Translations under genes and position numbers: made by a program
From: Acidimicrobiia bacterium
GTDB lineage: Bacteria; Actinomycetota; Acidimicrobiia; Spongiisociales; JAENVV01
NCBI GenBank assembly: GCA_029881355.1
Contig: JAOUMT010000003.1
Span: 1 to 46,925 of the forward strand
Direction: 5' to 3'
DNA: 46,925 nucleotides
Shown: positions 16,892 through 25,273 of the stretch, piece after piece
How the letters are laid out: each line of letters starts with the position of its first letter
Position numbering within the stretch: position 1 is the stretch's first letter
The notes under the pieces: generated by a model
The model's database searches: none
The model's input: the letters and a program-made list of their open reading frames with translations, nothing else
What the model was told of the DNA's origin: nothing

Positions 16892-16897
16892 TAGCCT
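16892..16897 (+). promoter_or_regulatory. Leaderless -10 element for the GYF-domain membrane protein gene
   Basis: TAGCCT ends 6 nt before the ATG at 16904. Confidence 0.5.
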
Positions 16898-16903
16898 GGG
16901 GCC

Positions 16904-17635
16904 ATGGCTGAGTACTACTACACACAGGGAACAGACCGACACGGACCAATCGACCTTGCAGAACTGCAGAGTTTGGTGAGCAGTGGTCAGGTGGCTGGAA
17001 CCGAGTATTACTGGACGACGGGAATGGCCGATTGGGCCACCGTCAATACGTCCAGCCTCTTTTCCACCCAGGATGTGCCGTCGCCGTCCGGTGGCTACCC
17101 GCCACGTGTGGACGCGCCAGAACCTGCCGCGGATGTGCCCGCCCCCGGCGATCCCATCCCATCGACGCTCACCGGAGTACCTCCCGGCGATGCGAGTCCG
17201 AGCCCCACCGTCCCGGCGGCCGGAGCACCCGGAGCATCCACCACAGCCACCTGGTCCCCGAGTCCGATGTCGGCGACGCCGACGACTCAGTCGGACCAGG
17301 GCACCGTGCAACGAGTAGCCGCAAAGATGCCGAAGCCCCTATGGCTGATAGTCAATGGCATCGTGACCGGCCTGAGCGGAGTGTTTCTCATCCTCGGCAT
17401 CTTCACGATCCCGTTCGCGGCGGTCGTGATCTGGATGGCTGTCATGCTGTTCAAAGCCAATACGGCTTTGGAGAATGCCCGTCGAACCGGCTCCCTCGAG
17501 TCGCTAGAGAAGGCTGCCAGTAACCTCAACACGTACTTCGCCATCATCACCATCATGACAATTCTCAGTATCGTGATCACCCTCGTTGCGTTCGTGGCGA
17601 TCGGGGCGAGCCTGTCGGAATTCAACCGGTTCTGA
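16904..17635 (+). CDS. GYF_2-domain membrane protein
   Basis: A 243-residue protein with an N-terminal GYF_2 (DUF4339-like) domain (about 1-55: EYYYTQGTDRHGPIDLAELQSLVSSG..TEYYWTTGMADW), a Pro/Ala-rich linker (about 60-135), and a C-terminal membrane part with a hydrophobic hairpin (LWLIVNGIVTGLSGVFLILG, FAAVVIWMAVMLF) and a last segment (IITIMTILSIVITLVAFVAIG). An amphipathic stretch (NTALENARRTGSLESLEKAA) lies between, as in DUF5362-type proteins. GYF_2 domains are thought to bind proline-rich peptides; the partner is unknown. The next small membrane protein gene starts 1 bp after its stop. Confidence 0.75.
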   Translation: MAEYYYTQGTDRHGPIDLAELQSLVSSGQVAGTEYYWTTGMADWATVNTSSLFSTQDVPSPSGGYPPRVDAPEPAADVPAPGDPIPSTLTGVPPGDASPSPTVPAAGAPGASTTATWSPSPMSATPTTQSDQGTVQRVAAKMPKPLWLIVNGIVTGLSGVFLILGIFTIPFAAVVIWMAVMLFKANTALENARRTGSLESLEKAASNLNTYFAIITIMTILSIVITLVAFVAIGASLSEFNRF

Positions 17636-17636
17636 G

Positions 17637-17993
17637 TTGTCTGAACCCGCCGAGTTCGCCGACGACCCGGCTGGCGGATGCGGTCCGGCGTTGGCCGTCC
17701 TGCTGACGTTTGTGACCTTCTCGATCGTCACTGCGTGGATCGGGATAGCCACCACGAATCTCGCAATGTATTTTGCCGGCCTGCCCGTCTCCGGCGTGTT
17801 TGCGCTATTCGGCTCCGAACTGGTACTCGCCTGGCCGCTCGACGCCCTCGTCTGGATATCGGCGGCCTGGATGGTCGGCCAGCGAGTTCCGTCATCGCGT
17901 TACGTTCGAGTGGTGCTGATCATTCTCGGTGCGGCGATCGCCTACGGGTACACCCTCAGCCAGTTTGTGGAACCAACCGGATCGATCCTCTAG
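17637..17993 (+). CDS. Small three-segment membrane protein of unknown function
   Basis: A 118-residue protein read from a TTG at 17637, one base after the preceding TGA. A short acidic N-terminus is followed by about three hydrophobic segments: ALAVLLTFVTFSIVTAWIGI, a middle segment around AGLPVSGVFALFGSELVLAW into LDALVWISAAWMV, and VVLIILGAAIAYGYTLS. No family is recognised. Its placement suggests co-transcription and perhaps a joint membrane role with the GYF_2 protein. Its stop is separated by one base from the oppositely oriented dapB stop. Confidence 0.6.
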   Translation: MSEPAEFADDPAGGCGPALAVLLTFVTFSIVTAWIGIATTNLAMYFAGLPVSGVFALFGSELVLAWPLDALVWISAAWMVGQRVPSSRYVRVVLIILGAAIAYGYTLSQFVEPTGSIL

Positions 17994-17994
17994 A

Positions 17995-18753
17995 TCAAAG
18001 CAGCCCGTCCAGGCCGACGGTCACCCGGTCGCCAAGGCTCCCGACGCGCCGAACCGCCAATTCGATCCCGGGTCCGAAGGCGGTCCGGTCGGTGGTGTCG
18101 TGGCGAATGGTCAGAGTCTGGCCGACGGCTCCGAAGATGACCTCCTGGTTGGCGATAATCCCGGGAAGACGCACCGAGTGAACCCGAACACCGTTGACCT
18201 CCGCTCCGATCGCCCCTTCTGCAGCGCCGGCGGACTCGACTGATCGAACCTGGTTGGGCTGGGCGGCGGCAATCCGCTCGGCGGTATTGAGCGCAGTCCC
18301 CGACGGTGCGTCGGCTTTGCGATCGTGGTGTAGCTCGATGATTTCGGCGGCCGGGAAGTGCGGTGCGGCAAGTTCGGCAAACCGCATCATCAAGACCGCA
18401 CCGATGGCGAAGTTGGGAACGATCAGACAGCGGGAGATTTCGCCAGTCCAAATCTCGATGACTTTGGCGACCCTAGCTTCATCGAACCCCGAGGTTCCTA
18501 CGACGGCATGGACGCCCATGTCGTGCCACTTGGCGAGGTTGTCGACCACGGCCCCGGGAGTACAAAACTCGACCACCACGTCGGCGTCGGCCACTCGGGC
18601 AGCAGTATCGGTCACCGGTTGCCCGAACAACTCCTCACCGGCATGCCCGGGGGCATACAGCGGCCCAAGCAACAAATCCGGGGCGGCGTCGACCACCGCA
18701 CAGGCAAGTTGCCCCATGCGGCCGTAGGCGCCTGAAACCGCCACGCGCATCAT
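17995..18753 (-). CDS. dapB: 4-hydroxy-tetrahydrodipicolinate reductase
   Basis: A 252-residue NAD(P)H-dependent reductase, the second enzyme of the lysine/diaminopimelate branch. The Rossmann motif SGAYGRMGQ is at the N-terminus, VEFCTPGAV and GTSGFDE follow, and the signature ELHHDRKADAPSGTAL holds the catalytic His pair and Lys. The C-terminal GVRVHSVRLPGIIANQEVIFG is also typical. The start overlaps the M16 peptidase stop (ATGATG; M1 at 18753 or M2 at 18750), so the two genes are coupled. The M16 peptidase-dapB pairing is common in actinobacteria. Confidence 0.95.
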   Translation of the reverse strand: MMRVAVSGAYGRMGQLACAVVDAAPDLLLGPLYAPGHAGEELFGQPVTDTAARVADADVVVEFCTPGAVVDNLAKWHDMGVHAVVGTSGFDEARVAKVIEIWTGEISRCLIVPNFAIGAVLMMRFAELAAPHFPAAEIIELHHDRKADAPSGTALNTAERIAAAQPNQVRSVESAGAAEGAIGAEVNGVRVHSVRLPGIIANQEVIFGAVGQTLTIRHDTTDRTAFGPGIELAVRRVGSLGDRVTVGLDGLL

Positions 18754-20000
18754 GTCAGGTACGACTCCAGATTGGCTTTTTCAAACGGTCCCACTGCACC
18801 GATTACGCGAGGGCCACCCAACAACGCCTGGGCAACCCCCATGACATCGCCACGAGTTACCTCGTCGACCCGGGCGATGTGTTCGGAGATGGAGATATGG
18901 TCGCCGCCAGTCAACTCCCGCTTGCCCAGTCGCACCATCCGCGAATTCGCATCCTCGAAGCCCAACGCCATCGAACCGCGCATGTTCGACTTGGCTCGAT
19001 CGAGTTCTTCTTCCGTGATCCCTTCGACCATCATGGCGTTCAGTTCAATGTTGACGAGATCCATGACCGTGTCGATCTGATCTGGAGTCGTACCCACGTA
19101 AACGCCCCAGGCCCCGGTGTCGGCGAAGGGAAGAGCAAAACTGTAAACGGAATATGCCAGGCCCCGCTCTTCGCGGATCGTCTGAAACAGCCGGGAAGAC
19201 ATGCCCCCACCGAGGACATGATGGAGCACATCAAAGGCAAAACGCCGCTCGTCCCCTCTGGCGATGCCTTCGCCTCCCACCACCAGATTGGCTTGTTCGG
19301 TGTCTTTCACGTCGACCTTCACGGTCGGCCGGAAGGTATGGTCAGCCCATTCGTGCGCCACCGCGGCACCACTCCAATCACCAAAGTACTTGCTCGCTAC
19401 TTCGACGGCTTGCTCGTGTTCGATGGCTCCGGCAATGGCCAGAACCGTAGATCCGGCCCCATACCGGCGCTTCCAATATCCAACGATGTCGTCCCGGCTC
19501 ATCCCGATGATCGACTCGCGAGTTCCAAGAATCGGCATCTCCAGGACGTGTCCCGAGAAGGCCGCTTCGGTGAATCGTTCGAACACAACATCCTGCGGAT
19601 CGTCCTCGGACATGTTGATCTCTTCCATCACCACATGGCGCTCAGAATCGATTTCGTCCGACCGGAACGCGGGGCGCTGCAGCATCTCCCCGAGCATTTC
19701 CATTCCGACATCGAGGTCTTCGTCGAGGAGCCTTGCCCAAAAGCAGGTGTATTCCTTGGAGGTGAATGCGTTTGATTGAGCGCCCATCCGATCAAAGGTA
19801 TGCGAAATCTCGACCGCTGACACCTGCTCGGAACCTTTGAACAGGAGGTGTTCGAGGAAGTGGGACGAGCCGGCCTCGTTGGCCAATTCGTCACGGGTTC
19901 CGGTGTCGACCCAAGCGCCTGCGGCGACTGATCGAATACCCGGCATGGTCTCGGTGATGACGCGTAGCCCGTTAGGAAGCGTCGTTAGGTCATAGTGCAT
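18750..20000 (-). CDS. M16-family zinc peptidase (processing-peptidase-like)
   Basis: A 416-residue M16 metallopeptidase with the inverted zinc motif HFLEH (His47, Glu50, His51) and the downstream EEINMSEDDPQD segment providing the third ligand. The rest follows the family: RYGAGSTVLAIAGAI, the RIDVKDTEQ-type strand and GGGMSSRLFQTIREERGLAYSVYS. Members degrade or process peptides in the cytoplasm. It is the first gene of a two-gene unit with dapB. A TATCAT element lies 8 nt before the ATG and no ribosome site is seen. Confidence 0.92.
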   Translation of the reverse strand: MHYDLTTLPNGLRVITETMPGIRSVAAGAWVDTGTRDELANEAGSSHFLEHLLFKGSEQVSAVEISHTFDRMGAQSNAFTSKEYTCFWARLLDEDLDVGMEMLGEMLQRPAFRSDEIDSERHVVMEEINMSEDDPQDVVFERFTEAAFSGHVLEMPILGTRESIIGMSRDDIVGYWKRRYGAGSTVLAIAGAIEHEQAVEVASKYFGDWSGAAVAHEWADHTFRPTVKVDVKDTEQANLVVGGEGIARGDERRFAFDVLHHVLGGGMSSRLFQTIREERGLAYSVYSFALPFADTGAWGVYVGTTPDQIDTVMDLVNIELNAMMVEGITEEELDRAKSNMRGSMALGFEDANSRMVRLGKRELTGGDHISISEHIARVDEVTRGDVMGVAQALLGGPRVIGAVGPFEKANLESYLT

Positions 20001-20008
20001 GGCTCGTC

Positions 20009-20014
20009 ATGATA
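20009..20014 (-). promoter_or_regulatory. Leaderless-type -10 element for the M16 peptidase-dapB unit
   Basis: TATCAT ends 8 nt before the ATG at 20000. Confidence 0.4.
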
Positions 20015-20105
20015 GATCGCCAGGCAGTTGAGCAGTCCAGCGCCCCGCAGAAACCGCCCAATCCAGTTTTCCCGAACTTGACGGGCATGAGACAATGGGC
20101 GACTA

Positions 20106-22190
20106 ATGCGCGACCGCTCCATGTTGACTGAGATCCTGCCGGCCGAGGACCGGGCCATCGAAAAGGTGGTCGAACGGTACCAACGCGTCGCTCCGGCGGT
20201 GACCCGTTTCGCTCGCACGCTCTGCGGCAATCAAGAACTGCGAGTTCGCCTCGGTTCGGAGGCCCGGAGTTCTGACAGCGAGATCGTGGTCAACCCCGGT
20301 ATCTTCCAAGCCGCCTATTCACGGCGGGCTCCCGTCACGCCCGAAGAAGTCGCCCTGGCGTCGGCTCTGCACGAAGTCGTGCATCTCGTTTCGACCAACC
20401 TCGACGAACGCCGGCCACTTCCCCGCCAGTGGTTCACTGAAAGCGACGACATTCCCGAGGGTGAATTTGACCTGCTCGATGCCCTCGGACGAGCGGGCGG
20501 CGGAGCGGCCGAGGCGCTGTTCTTCGCACTGGAAGACGCCCGCCAGGAGAGACAAGGCCTTGAAATGTATCCGGGAGCGCGGTCGGTCCTGACGGATATG
20601 TACGTCGCAGCACTCAGCCAGGCGTTGTCAGAAGCCAAACCACTGACCCAGTTCGGGATCGCCTGCTTCATGCTGTTGGGCGGCCATGTGGACCGTGACT
20701 ACCTCGAAAAGAAGACGGACGGCCGGGTGGCGGTCGCCCTGGCCGACGCGGCTCCCTTCATTGAGGCAGCGGCCGAGAGCACCGATCCGTGGGAGATCGG
20801 AACGTTGGCGCTCCAACTGTTGAACGTCGCCAAACTCCACAAGATCGCGACACCCACATCGGAGACCGAAACTTCAGGTCAGAAGAAGGCCCGCGAGGAA
20901 CTCGACGAGTCATCGATCGCCGACGGCGTCGACGAGGTTCGCCTCCTCACCCCGATCCTGCAAGATAGCGAGACCTACGAAAAGACTCGCAAGGCTTCCG
21001 ATGCGCGAGCCGGGGAATCCATGCGCCGGGCCCCATCGGAAGTGGCCAGTCAGGAGTCCACCGATCAGATCCTCAAGGTGTCCCAGGCGCCGACGGTGTA
21101 CCTTCCCTCAGGGCAGGGGGGCAAACTCATCGTCGTACCGTTCCCCGACCGTTTCCGCCAGTGGGCTCCTGACGGTCGGGACCGACTGAAGGAGGCCACC
21201 CGACGCTGGCATATGGCCCAGGGACGGATCTCAGGCGAGTTGTTTCCGCTGTTCGCAGCCAACCAACGACGAGGTCTCCAGTCTGGCTTCGATGCCGGGG
21301 ACCTGTCACCGCACGCCCCGCTCCTGCTGGCTGGCGGCCTGTATGAGCGGATGTACGAACGACGAGCCAGGAGAACTCGGCGCTCATATGCCGTCAGCCT
21401 GTTGATCGACGGTTCGGCCTCGATGCTTCAGCCGCGCTCGATCGACGGAACGAGCAGGAAGTCACCGTGGGGGCTGGCGGCCGCCACCCTGGGCGCCTGG
21501 TCACTCGCCCAACTGTGCGACGAACTTCAGATCGATTTTGAGGTGGCGTTGTTCAATCGATCATTCGTCGCCGAACCACTCGACAACGAGTACGAATACA
21601 CCCGCCGATCGTCGCGAACGACTAGCGGCTTGCGTCGGACTCAGGGATCGAGTGCCGATCGGCTTTCGTCAACGGTCAATCACTACATGATCAAGTCGTT
21701 TCAGCAACGCTGGAGGTCAGTCAGCGACGTAATGGCAGGGTTGTTCTTTTCGGCCGCTGATGCCAGAACGGCGGCCGAGTACGCCCGGCGTGAACCTCGC
21801 GAAGCGCCACCTATTTCGATGTTCTCGAAAGGGGCGAACGTGGACGAATACAACGTCACCCACGCCGCCGAACGGATGGCCCGCCTGGGAGCGACCGTCC
21901 GGGTCCTCGTGGTCCTGGCGGACGGGATGACCCGCGGCTCGAGTGCCGAGCTTCAGGCGGCGGTCAAGCGGGCCGAGGGCAACGGAACGATCGTCTTGGG
22001 TATCGGGATTGGTGAAGACACGGTCGAGACGGTGTACCCCCGCTATCAGATTGTCGACCGCCCCGAAACGCTGGCCAGATCGGTGATCGAGGGAGTCAAG
22101 GGCTCGCTACGCAAATCACTCATCACCGAAGGATTTTCAAGCCGGACGTTCGCGTCCGAATTTAACTGGAAGGAAACGACCCATGTCTGA
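20106..22190 (+). CDS. CobT-like VWA-domain protein with HExxH motif
   Basis: A 694-residue protein resembling the CobT subunit of cobaltochelatase-type complexes and related MoxR-partner proteins. The N-terminal part has a zinc-peptidase-like ALHEVVH motif (His89, Glu90, His93) followed by FFALEDARQERQG. The middle is charged and linker-like (about 255-330). The C-terminal VWA domain carries a complete MIDAS first motif DGSAS (435-439), VLADGMTRG and GIGIGEDTVETVYPRYQIVD, as in CobT. It overlaps the CobS-like gene by 8 bp. No magnesium- or cobalt-chelatase large subunit or cobalamin gene is nearby, so the pair may remodel another client. The start at 20106 is not well fixed; 20121 is an alternative. 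Confidence 0.8.
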   Translation: MRDRSMLTEILPAEDRAIEKVVERYQRVAPAVTRFARTLCGNQELRVRLGSEARSSDSEIVVNPGIFQAAYSRRAPVTPEEVALASALHEVVHLVSTNLDERRPLPRQWFTESDDIPEGEFDLLDALGRAGGGAAEALFFALEDARQERQGLEMYPGARSVLTDMYVAALSQALSEAKPLTQFGIACFMLLGGHVDRDYLEKKTDGRVAVALADAAPFIEAAAESTDPWEIGTLALQLLNVAKLHKIATPTSETETSGQKKAREELDESSIADGVDEVRLLTPILQDSETYEKTRKASDARAGESMRRAPSEVASQESTDQILKVSQAPTVYLPSGQGGKLIVVPFPDRFRQWAPDGRDRLKEATRRWHMAQGRISGELFPLFAANQRRGLQSGFDAGDLSPHAPLLLAGGLYERMYERRARRTRRSYAVSLLIDGSASMLQPRSIDGTSRKSPWGLAAATLGAWSLAQLCDELQIDFEVALFNRSFVAEPLDNEYEYTRRSSRTTSGLRRTQGSSADRLSSTVNHYMIKSFQQRWRSVSDVMAGLFFSAADARTAAEYARREPREAPPISMFSKGANVDEYNVTHAAERMARLGATVRVLVVLADGMTRGSSAELQAAVKRAEGNGTIVLGIGIGEDTVETVYPRYQIVDRPETLARSVIEGVKGSLRKSLITEGFSSRTFASEFNWKETTHV

Positions 22191-23184
22191 AACTGTTGTA
22201 TTCGAGGATCCCACCGGCGAAGGAAAGGTCATCGAACTCGAAACCTTCCAGGTTCCCAAGTCCATTCCGGACTACGAGCACCGTATGAACAAGATTCCCG
22301 ACCCCGACCCTCACTACGTTGACCTCGGGATGCTGTACCGCTTTGCACAGGTCGAAAAGGTTCGACGCGAGAACTCAGACGCGTTTGTCCCGCTCCATGT
22401 GGCAGTTCGAGGCCATATGGGCACCGGCAAGGATCACGACATCGAGCAATTCGCCGCCCTCATCAAACTCCCGTACTTCCGAATCCCCCTGACTGGTGAA
22501 GTCCGCGACATCACTCTGATCGGATCGACGAAGCTGCACGGCGACGGGAAAGGTGGGACCGAATCACGCTGGGAGGACGGCGACATCACCAGGGCCTTGC
22601 GGGGACCCGCACTGGTGAACCTTTCCGAACTCAATGCGGCAGGGGCCGAGACCTTGTTCGCTCTCCACGGGTTGCTCGACCGGTACCAGGCGATCGACTT
22701 GCCGAACGGTGAGAACGTCGAACTGCGCGCCGACGTGCGACTCTTCGGCACGATGAACCCGACCGACCTGCGGGACTATGCCGGAACCCAGACCCTCAAT
22801 AAGGCATTCGCCGACCGGTGGGTTATCTGGCACAAACGGTTCCCGAATGCCGATCAGTTGCGGGCCATGATCACCAGACGCTATCCAACTCTGGCCGACC
22901 CATACGTCGAGGCGATCGCCCGTTTGGCAAGCGAAATCAACGAATCGTTCGAACAATCCGACGCCGGAACCCGCGTCGAAACCCCCATGAGCTTGCGTGG
23001 GACACTCGACCGCCTCCCGACCGGCCTGCAGATGTTTTCGGAGGCGGCCGATCCCCTCCGCAGGTCCTGGGAGGAGTTCGTACTTCCGCACGTCGACGAA
23101 TACGACCAGGATCACTACGAAACGGTCTGGAATGCCGTCGTGCGCAAGGGGCCAACGGAAAAACCCTATGGAGGGCTAGCCTAA
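22183..23184 (+). CDS. CobS/MoxR-like AAA+ protein with altered Walker motifs
   Basis: A 333-residue AAA+ protein that aligns by eye with CobS: the Walker A region reads GHMGTGKDHDIEQFA where CobS has GTGKSTHIEQVA. Lys83 is kept but the metal-coordinating Ser/Thr is Asp84. The Walker B region reads NLSELN (146-151) where CobS and MoxR have DE; the Asp is Ser148 and the Glu149 is kept. Sensor 1 Asn (LFGTMNPTD) and the NKAFADRW arginine region are present. It may bind ATP weakly or hydrolyse it slowly. A ribosome site GGAAGG precedes the ATG, which overlaps the VWA gene. It should act with that VWA protein. Confidence 0.82.
   Translation: MSETVVFEDPTGEGKVIELETFQVPKSIPDYEHRMNKIPDPDPHYVDLGMLYRFAQVEKVRRENSDAFVPLHVAVRGHMGTGKDHDIEQFAALIKLPYFRIPLTGEVRDITLIGSTKLHGDGKGGTESRWEDGDITRALRGPALVNLSELNAAGAETLFALHGLLDRYQAIDLPNGENVELRADVRLFGTMNPTDLRDYAGTQTLNKAFADRWVIWHKRFPNADQLRAMITRRYPTLADPYVEAIARLASEINESFEQSDAGTRVETPMSLRGTLDRLPTGLQMFSEAADPLRRSWEEFVLPHVDEYDQDHYETVWNAVVRKGPTEKPYGGLA
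23177..23182 (+). promoter_or_regulatory. Leaderless -10 element for the LOG-family gene
   Basis: TAGCCT ends 6 nt before the ATG at 23189 and spans the last codons and stop of the CobS-like gene. A GGAGG lies about 13 nt from the ATG, so ordinary read-through translation is also possible. Confidence 0.4.
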
Positions 23185-23188
23185 GTCG

Positions 23189-24277
23189 ATGCGCAAATAC
23201 GAGATGGGTAACGAAGAAATCGACGCGGCGGTGGCCGCCCTCGTGGCCCAAGCCGATTCCAAACCCAACGAAGACCTGACCGCCGAAATCATCATCACCG
23301 CCTTGAAGTTGTACCGCGATGGCGCCGAACGTGGTGATCTGAAGCTGGTGAATACCGCACTCAAAGAAATGCGTTACTCGATGCTGGTCTTCTCGCGAGA
23401 TCGGCACCGCCCGAAAGTAACGATGTACGGATCGGCCAGAACCCCGAACAGCGACATCGAGTATCAGCTGGCGAAACGTTTCGCCGAAGTCATGGTCCAA
23501 CGCAGCTGGGCGGTCATCACCGGTGCCGGACCCGGCATCATGGAAGCCGGCAACGAAGGCGCCGGGATGGATGCCTCCTACGGGGTAAACATTCGGTTGC
23601 CGTTCGAATCGAACGCCAACCCATTCGTGTCCCCGGATCAGCTGATCAACTTCAAGTATTTTTTCACCAGGAAGCTCGGGTTCGTCAAAGAGTCGTCGGC
23701 CTTTGCCTTGTTCCCTGGCGGATTTGGCACCATGGACGAAGCTTTCGAGCTGCTCACGCTCACCCAAACCGGTAAATCCGACCTCCATCCGATCGTGATG
23801 GTCGGCTCCGAGCAGTCCACGTATTGGCAACGATGGAACGAATTCGTCGTCGACGAGCTCGTGGGGTCCGAATTGATTGCCCCCGAAGACCAGAACCTGT
23901 ATCGGATCACGGACGACCCGATCGTGGCAGCGGACGAGATATGCCACTTTTACGCCAACTACCGCTCCCAGCGCTATGTCGACGGCAAGCTCGTCCTACG
24001 GGTCACGCAAGGTCCCACCCCGGACCAGCTGACCGAACTGAACGATGAGTTCAGCGACATCCTGGTCTCTGGCGCCATCGAGTCAGTCGACCCGAGCAAC
24101 GCCGAGGTGCGTGACGGCGACGACCTGGAGGCGAGCCGACTCCAGCTGCATTTCGATCGTCGCCACTACGGGCGGCTGCGTTCGGTCGTGAACATGGTCA
24201 ACGACTGGGTCGCCACGCCCGAAATCGTGCATCCGGGCACCGCATTTACCGACGAGCAACAGGACCGCCCCTGGTAG
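23189..24277 (+). CDS. LOG-family (lysine decarboxylase-like) protein
   Basis: A 362-residue Rossmann-fold protein of the LOG family, whose characterised members are nucleoside 5'-monophosphate phosphoribohydrolases. The signature PGGFGTMDE is at 176-184, with VTMYGSART, ITGAGPGIMEAGNEGA and GVNIRLPFE. A charged N-terminal extension (about 1-65, MRKYEMGNEEIDAAVAALV..) and a C-terminal extension of about 100 residues make it longer than simple LOG proteins (about 190). It is 4 bp after the CobS-like gene, so the three genes probably form a unit. How a nucleotide hydrolase-like protein relates to a CobT/CobS-like pair is not known to me. Confidence 0.85.
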   Translation: MRKYEMGNEEIDAAVAALVAQADSKPNEDLTAEIIITALKLYRDGAERGDLKLVNTALKEMRYSMLVFSRDRHRPKVTMYGSARTPNSDIEYQLAKRFAEVMVQRSWAVITGAGPGIMEAGNEGAGMDASYGVNIRLPFESNANPFVSPDQLINFKYFFTRKLGFVKESSAFALFPGGFGTMDEAFELLTLTQTGKSDLHPIVMVGSEQSTYWQRWNEFVVDELVGSELIAPEDQNLYRITDDPIVAADEICHFYANYRSQRYVDGKLVLRVTQGPTPDQLTELNDEFSDILVSGAIESVDPSNAEVRDGDDLEASRLQLHFDRRHYGRLRSVVNMVNDWVATPEIVHPGTAFTDEQQDRPW

Positions 24278-24308
24278 CCGACGTCCGGCGGGATGTAGCG
24301 GATCCGAC

Positions 24309-24317
24309 TACCATATT
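24309..24317 (+). promoter_or_regulatory. -10-like elements before the TIGR03084 protein gene
   Basis: Two overlapping candidates precede the TTG at 24324: TACCAT (24309-24314, 9 nt away) and CATATT (24312-24317, 6 nt away). No ribosome site is seen. Confidence 0.3.
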
Positions 24318-24323
24318 CGTGCC

Positions 24324-25070
24324 TTGAGAGAAATATTGTCCGACCTCGTTGCCGAAGAACAGGCACTTGACCAGCTGTTGCAGCGGATCAATCCGCGCGA
24401 CTGGCACAAGAAAAAGATTCGCAACGGCTGGACGATCCACGAACTGGTCAGCTATCTGTCCGAATCGGAACGCTATGCCTACAACGCTCTCGCCGAGGGA
24501 GGCACGGCCCTCGCCGATTTCGACACTCTCGGCGGCATAGACGGGATTCGCAAGAAGGCGATCCGGGTGGGCGACGGCATGCGCTCCCAGGACATCATCG
24601 AGGTCTGGCGTGGAGCTCGAGCCAAGGTCATCGAGGAACTGTTTCGCGCCAAACCCACTGACCGGATTCCGACGTTTATTGGCACGATGAGCGCTCGAAC
24701 CTTCGCTACCGCCAAGCTGGTTGAAGCCTGGTCGTTCGCGCTGGAGGTCGACGAGACGATCGTCTCGGAAGAGGAGATCGAGGACACGCTGCGCCTCCGG
24801 CACATCGCCTGGTTCGCCTGGGCCTGCTTGCCGTATGCGTTCAGCAAGGCCGGCGTCGAATACGACGGGTCAGTGCGGGTCGAGGTAATGGGTCCGAAGT
24901 ATTCGAAGTGGGTATTTGGCCCAACCGACTCCGATCAACTCATTCGGGGCCAGGCAGCCGATTGGTGCCGGGTGGCCGTCGGATTCATCCAACCCGAGGA
25001 CGCACCAACCATCAAGACAGAAGGCGATATGGCGGCGACCGCCCTTGAGTTGGTCAACGTCGAGCTGTGA
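24324..25070 (+). CDS. TIGR03084/MDMPI-like DinB-fold protein lacking usual metal ligands
   Basis: A 248-residue protein of the mycothiol-dependent maleylpyruvate isomerase-like (TIGR03084) group: helical DinB-like N-terminal domain with GWTIHELVSYLSE and a C-terminal domain with VRVEVMGPKYSKWVFGP, IRGQAADWCRVAVGF. In the family as I recall it, a His in the GWT..HL segment and a second His in the ETWxH segment bind zinc. Here these positions read Tyr (VSYLSE) and Phe (VEAWSF), while the Glu is kept. It may therefore not be a metal-dependent thiol transferase. The start is TTG at 24324. It is 46 bp after the LOG gene on the same strand. Confidence 0.75.
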   Translation: MREILSDLVAEEQALDQLLQRINPRDWHKKKIRNGWTIHELVSYLSESERYAYNALAEGGTALADFDTLGGIDGIRKKAIRVGDGMRSQDIIEVWRGARAKVIEELFRAKPTDRIPTFIGTMSARTFATAKLVEAWSFALEVDETIVSEEEIEDTLRLRHIAWFAWACLPYAFSKAGVEYDGSVRVEVMGPKYSKWVFGPTDSDQLIRGQAADWCRVAVGFIQPEDAPTIKTEGDMAATALELVNVEL

Positions 25071-25261
25071 CGCTCCCGCGTCGCTGAATCTCCTCTCGCC
25101 AAGCCTCCTTCGTGACACTGAAGCCAGTCTTGGCCAACAGACGCAACAACGCCTGAGCGCTTCTTTGAACTGAGCTGGTCGGAGGACGTCGCCGAACGCA
25201 TCCATGAATCGAACCACTCCCTGAACGATGTGACACAGCGAACCACCACATCAGATCCTCC
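25071..25261. other. Intergenic stretch before lhr
   Basis: About 190 bp without a supported gene. Minus-strand frames here contain short protein-like pieces (for example ALLRLLAKTGFSVTKEAW), but they are in different frames with no shared start, so at most a decayed remnant. Confidence 0.3.
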
Positions 25262-25267
25262 TACGAT
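25262..25267 (+). promoter_or_regulatory. Leaderless -10 element for lhr
   Basis: TACGAT is directly followed by ATG at 25268 and ends 6 nt before the in-frame ATG at 25274. The usual 6-7 nt spacing therefore picks 25274 as the true start. Confidence 0.5.
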
Positions 25268-25273
25268 ATGAGC

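Noticed and set aside
20078-20106. TTGACG with GACAAT or GACTAA as a promoter for the CobT-like gene
   Set aside because: The spacing to the first hexamer is too short (7 nt), and the second overlaps the start codon.
25204-25232. SOS-box-like TCGAAC before lhr
   Set aside because: The second half-site is GAACGA at the wrong spacing, not the palindromic GTTCGA, so it is not a LexA box.
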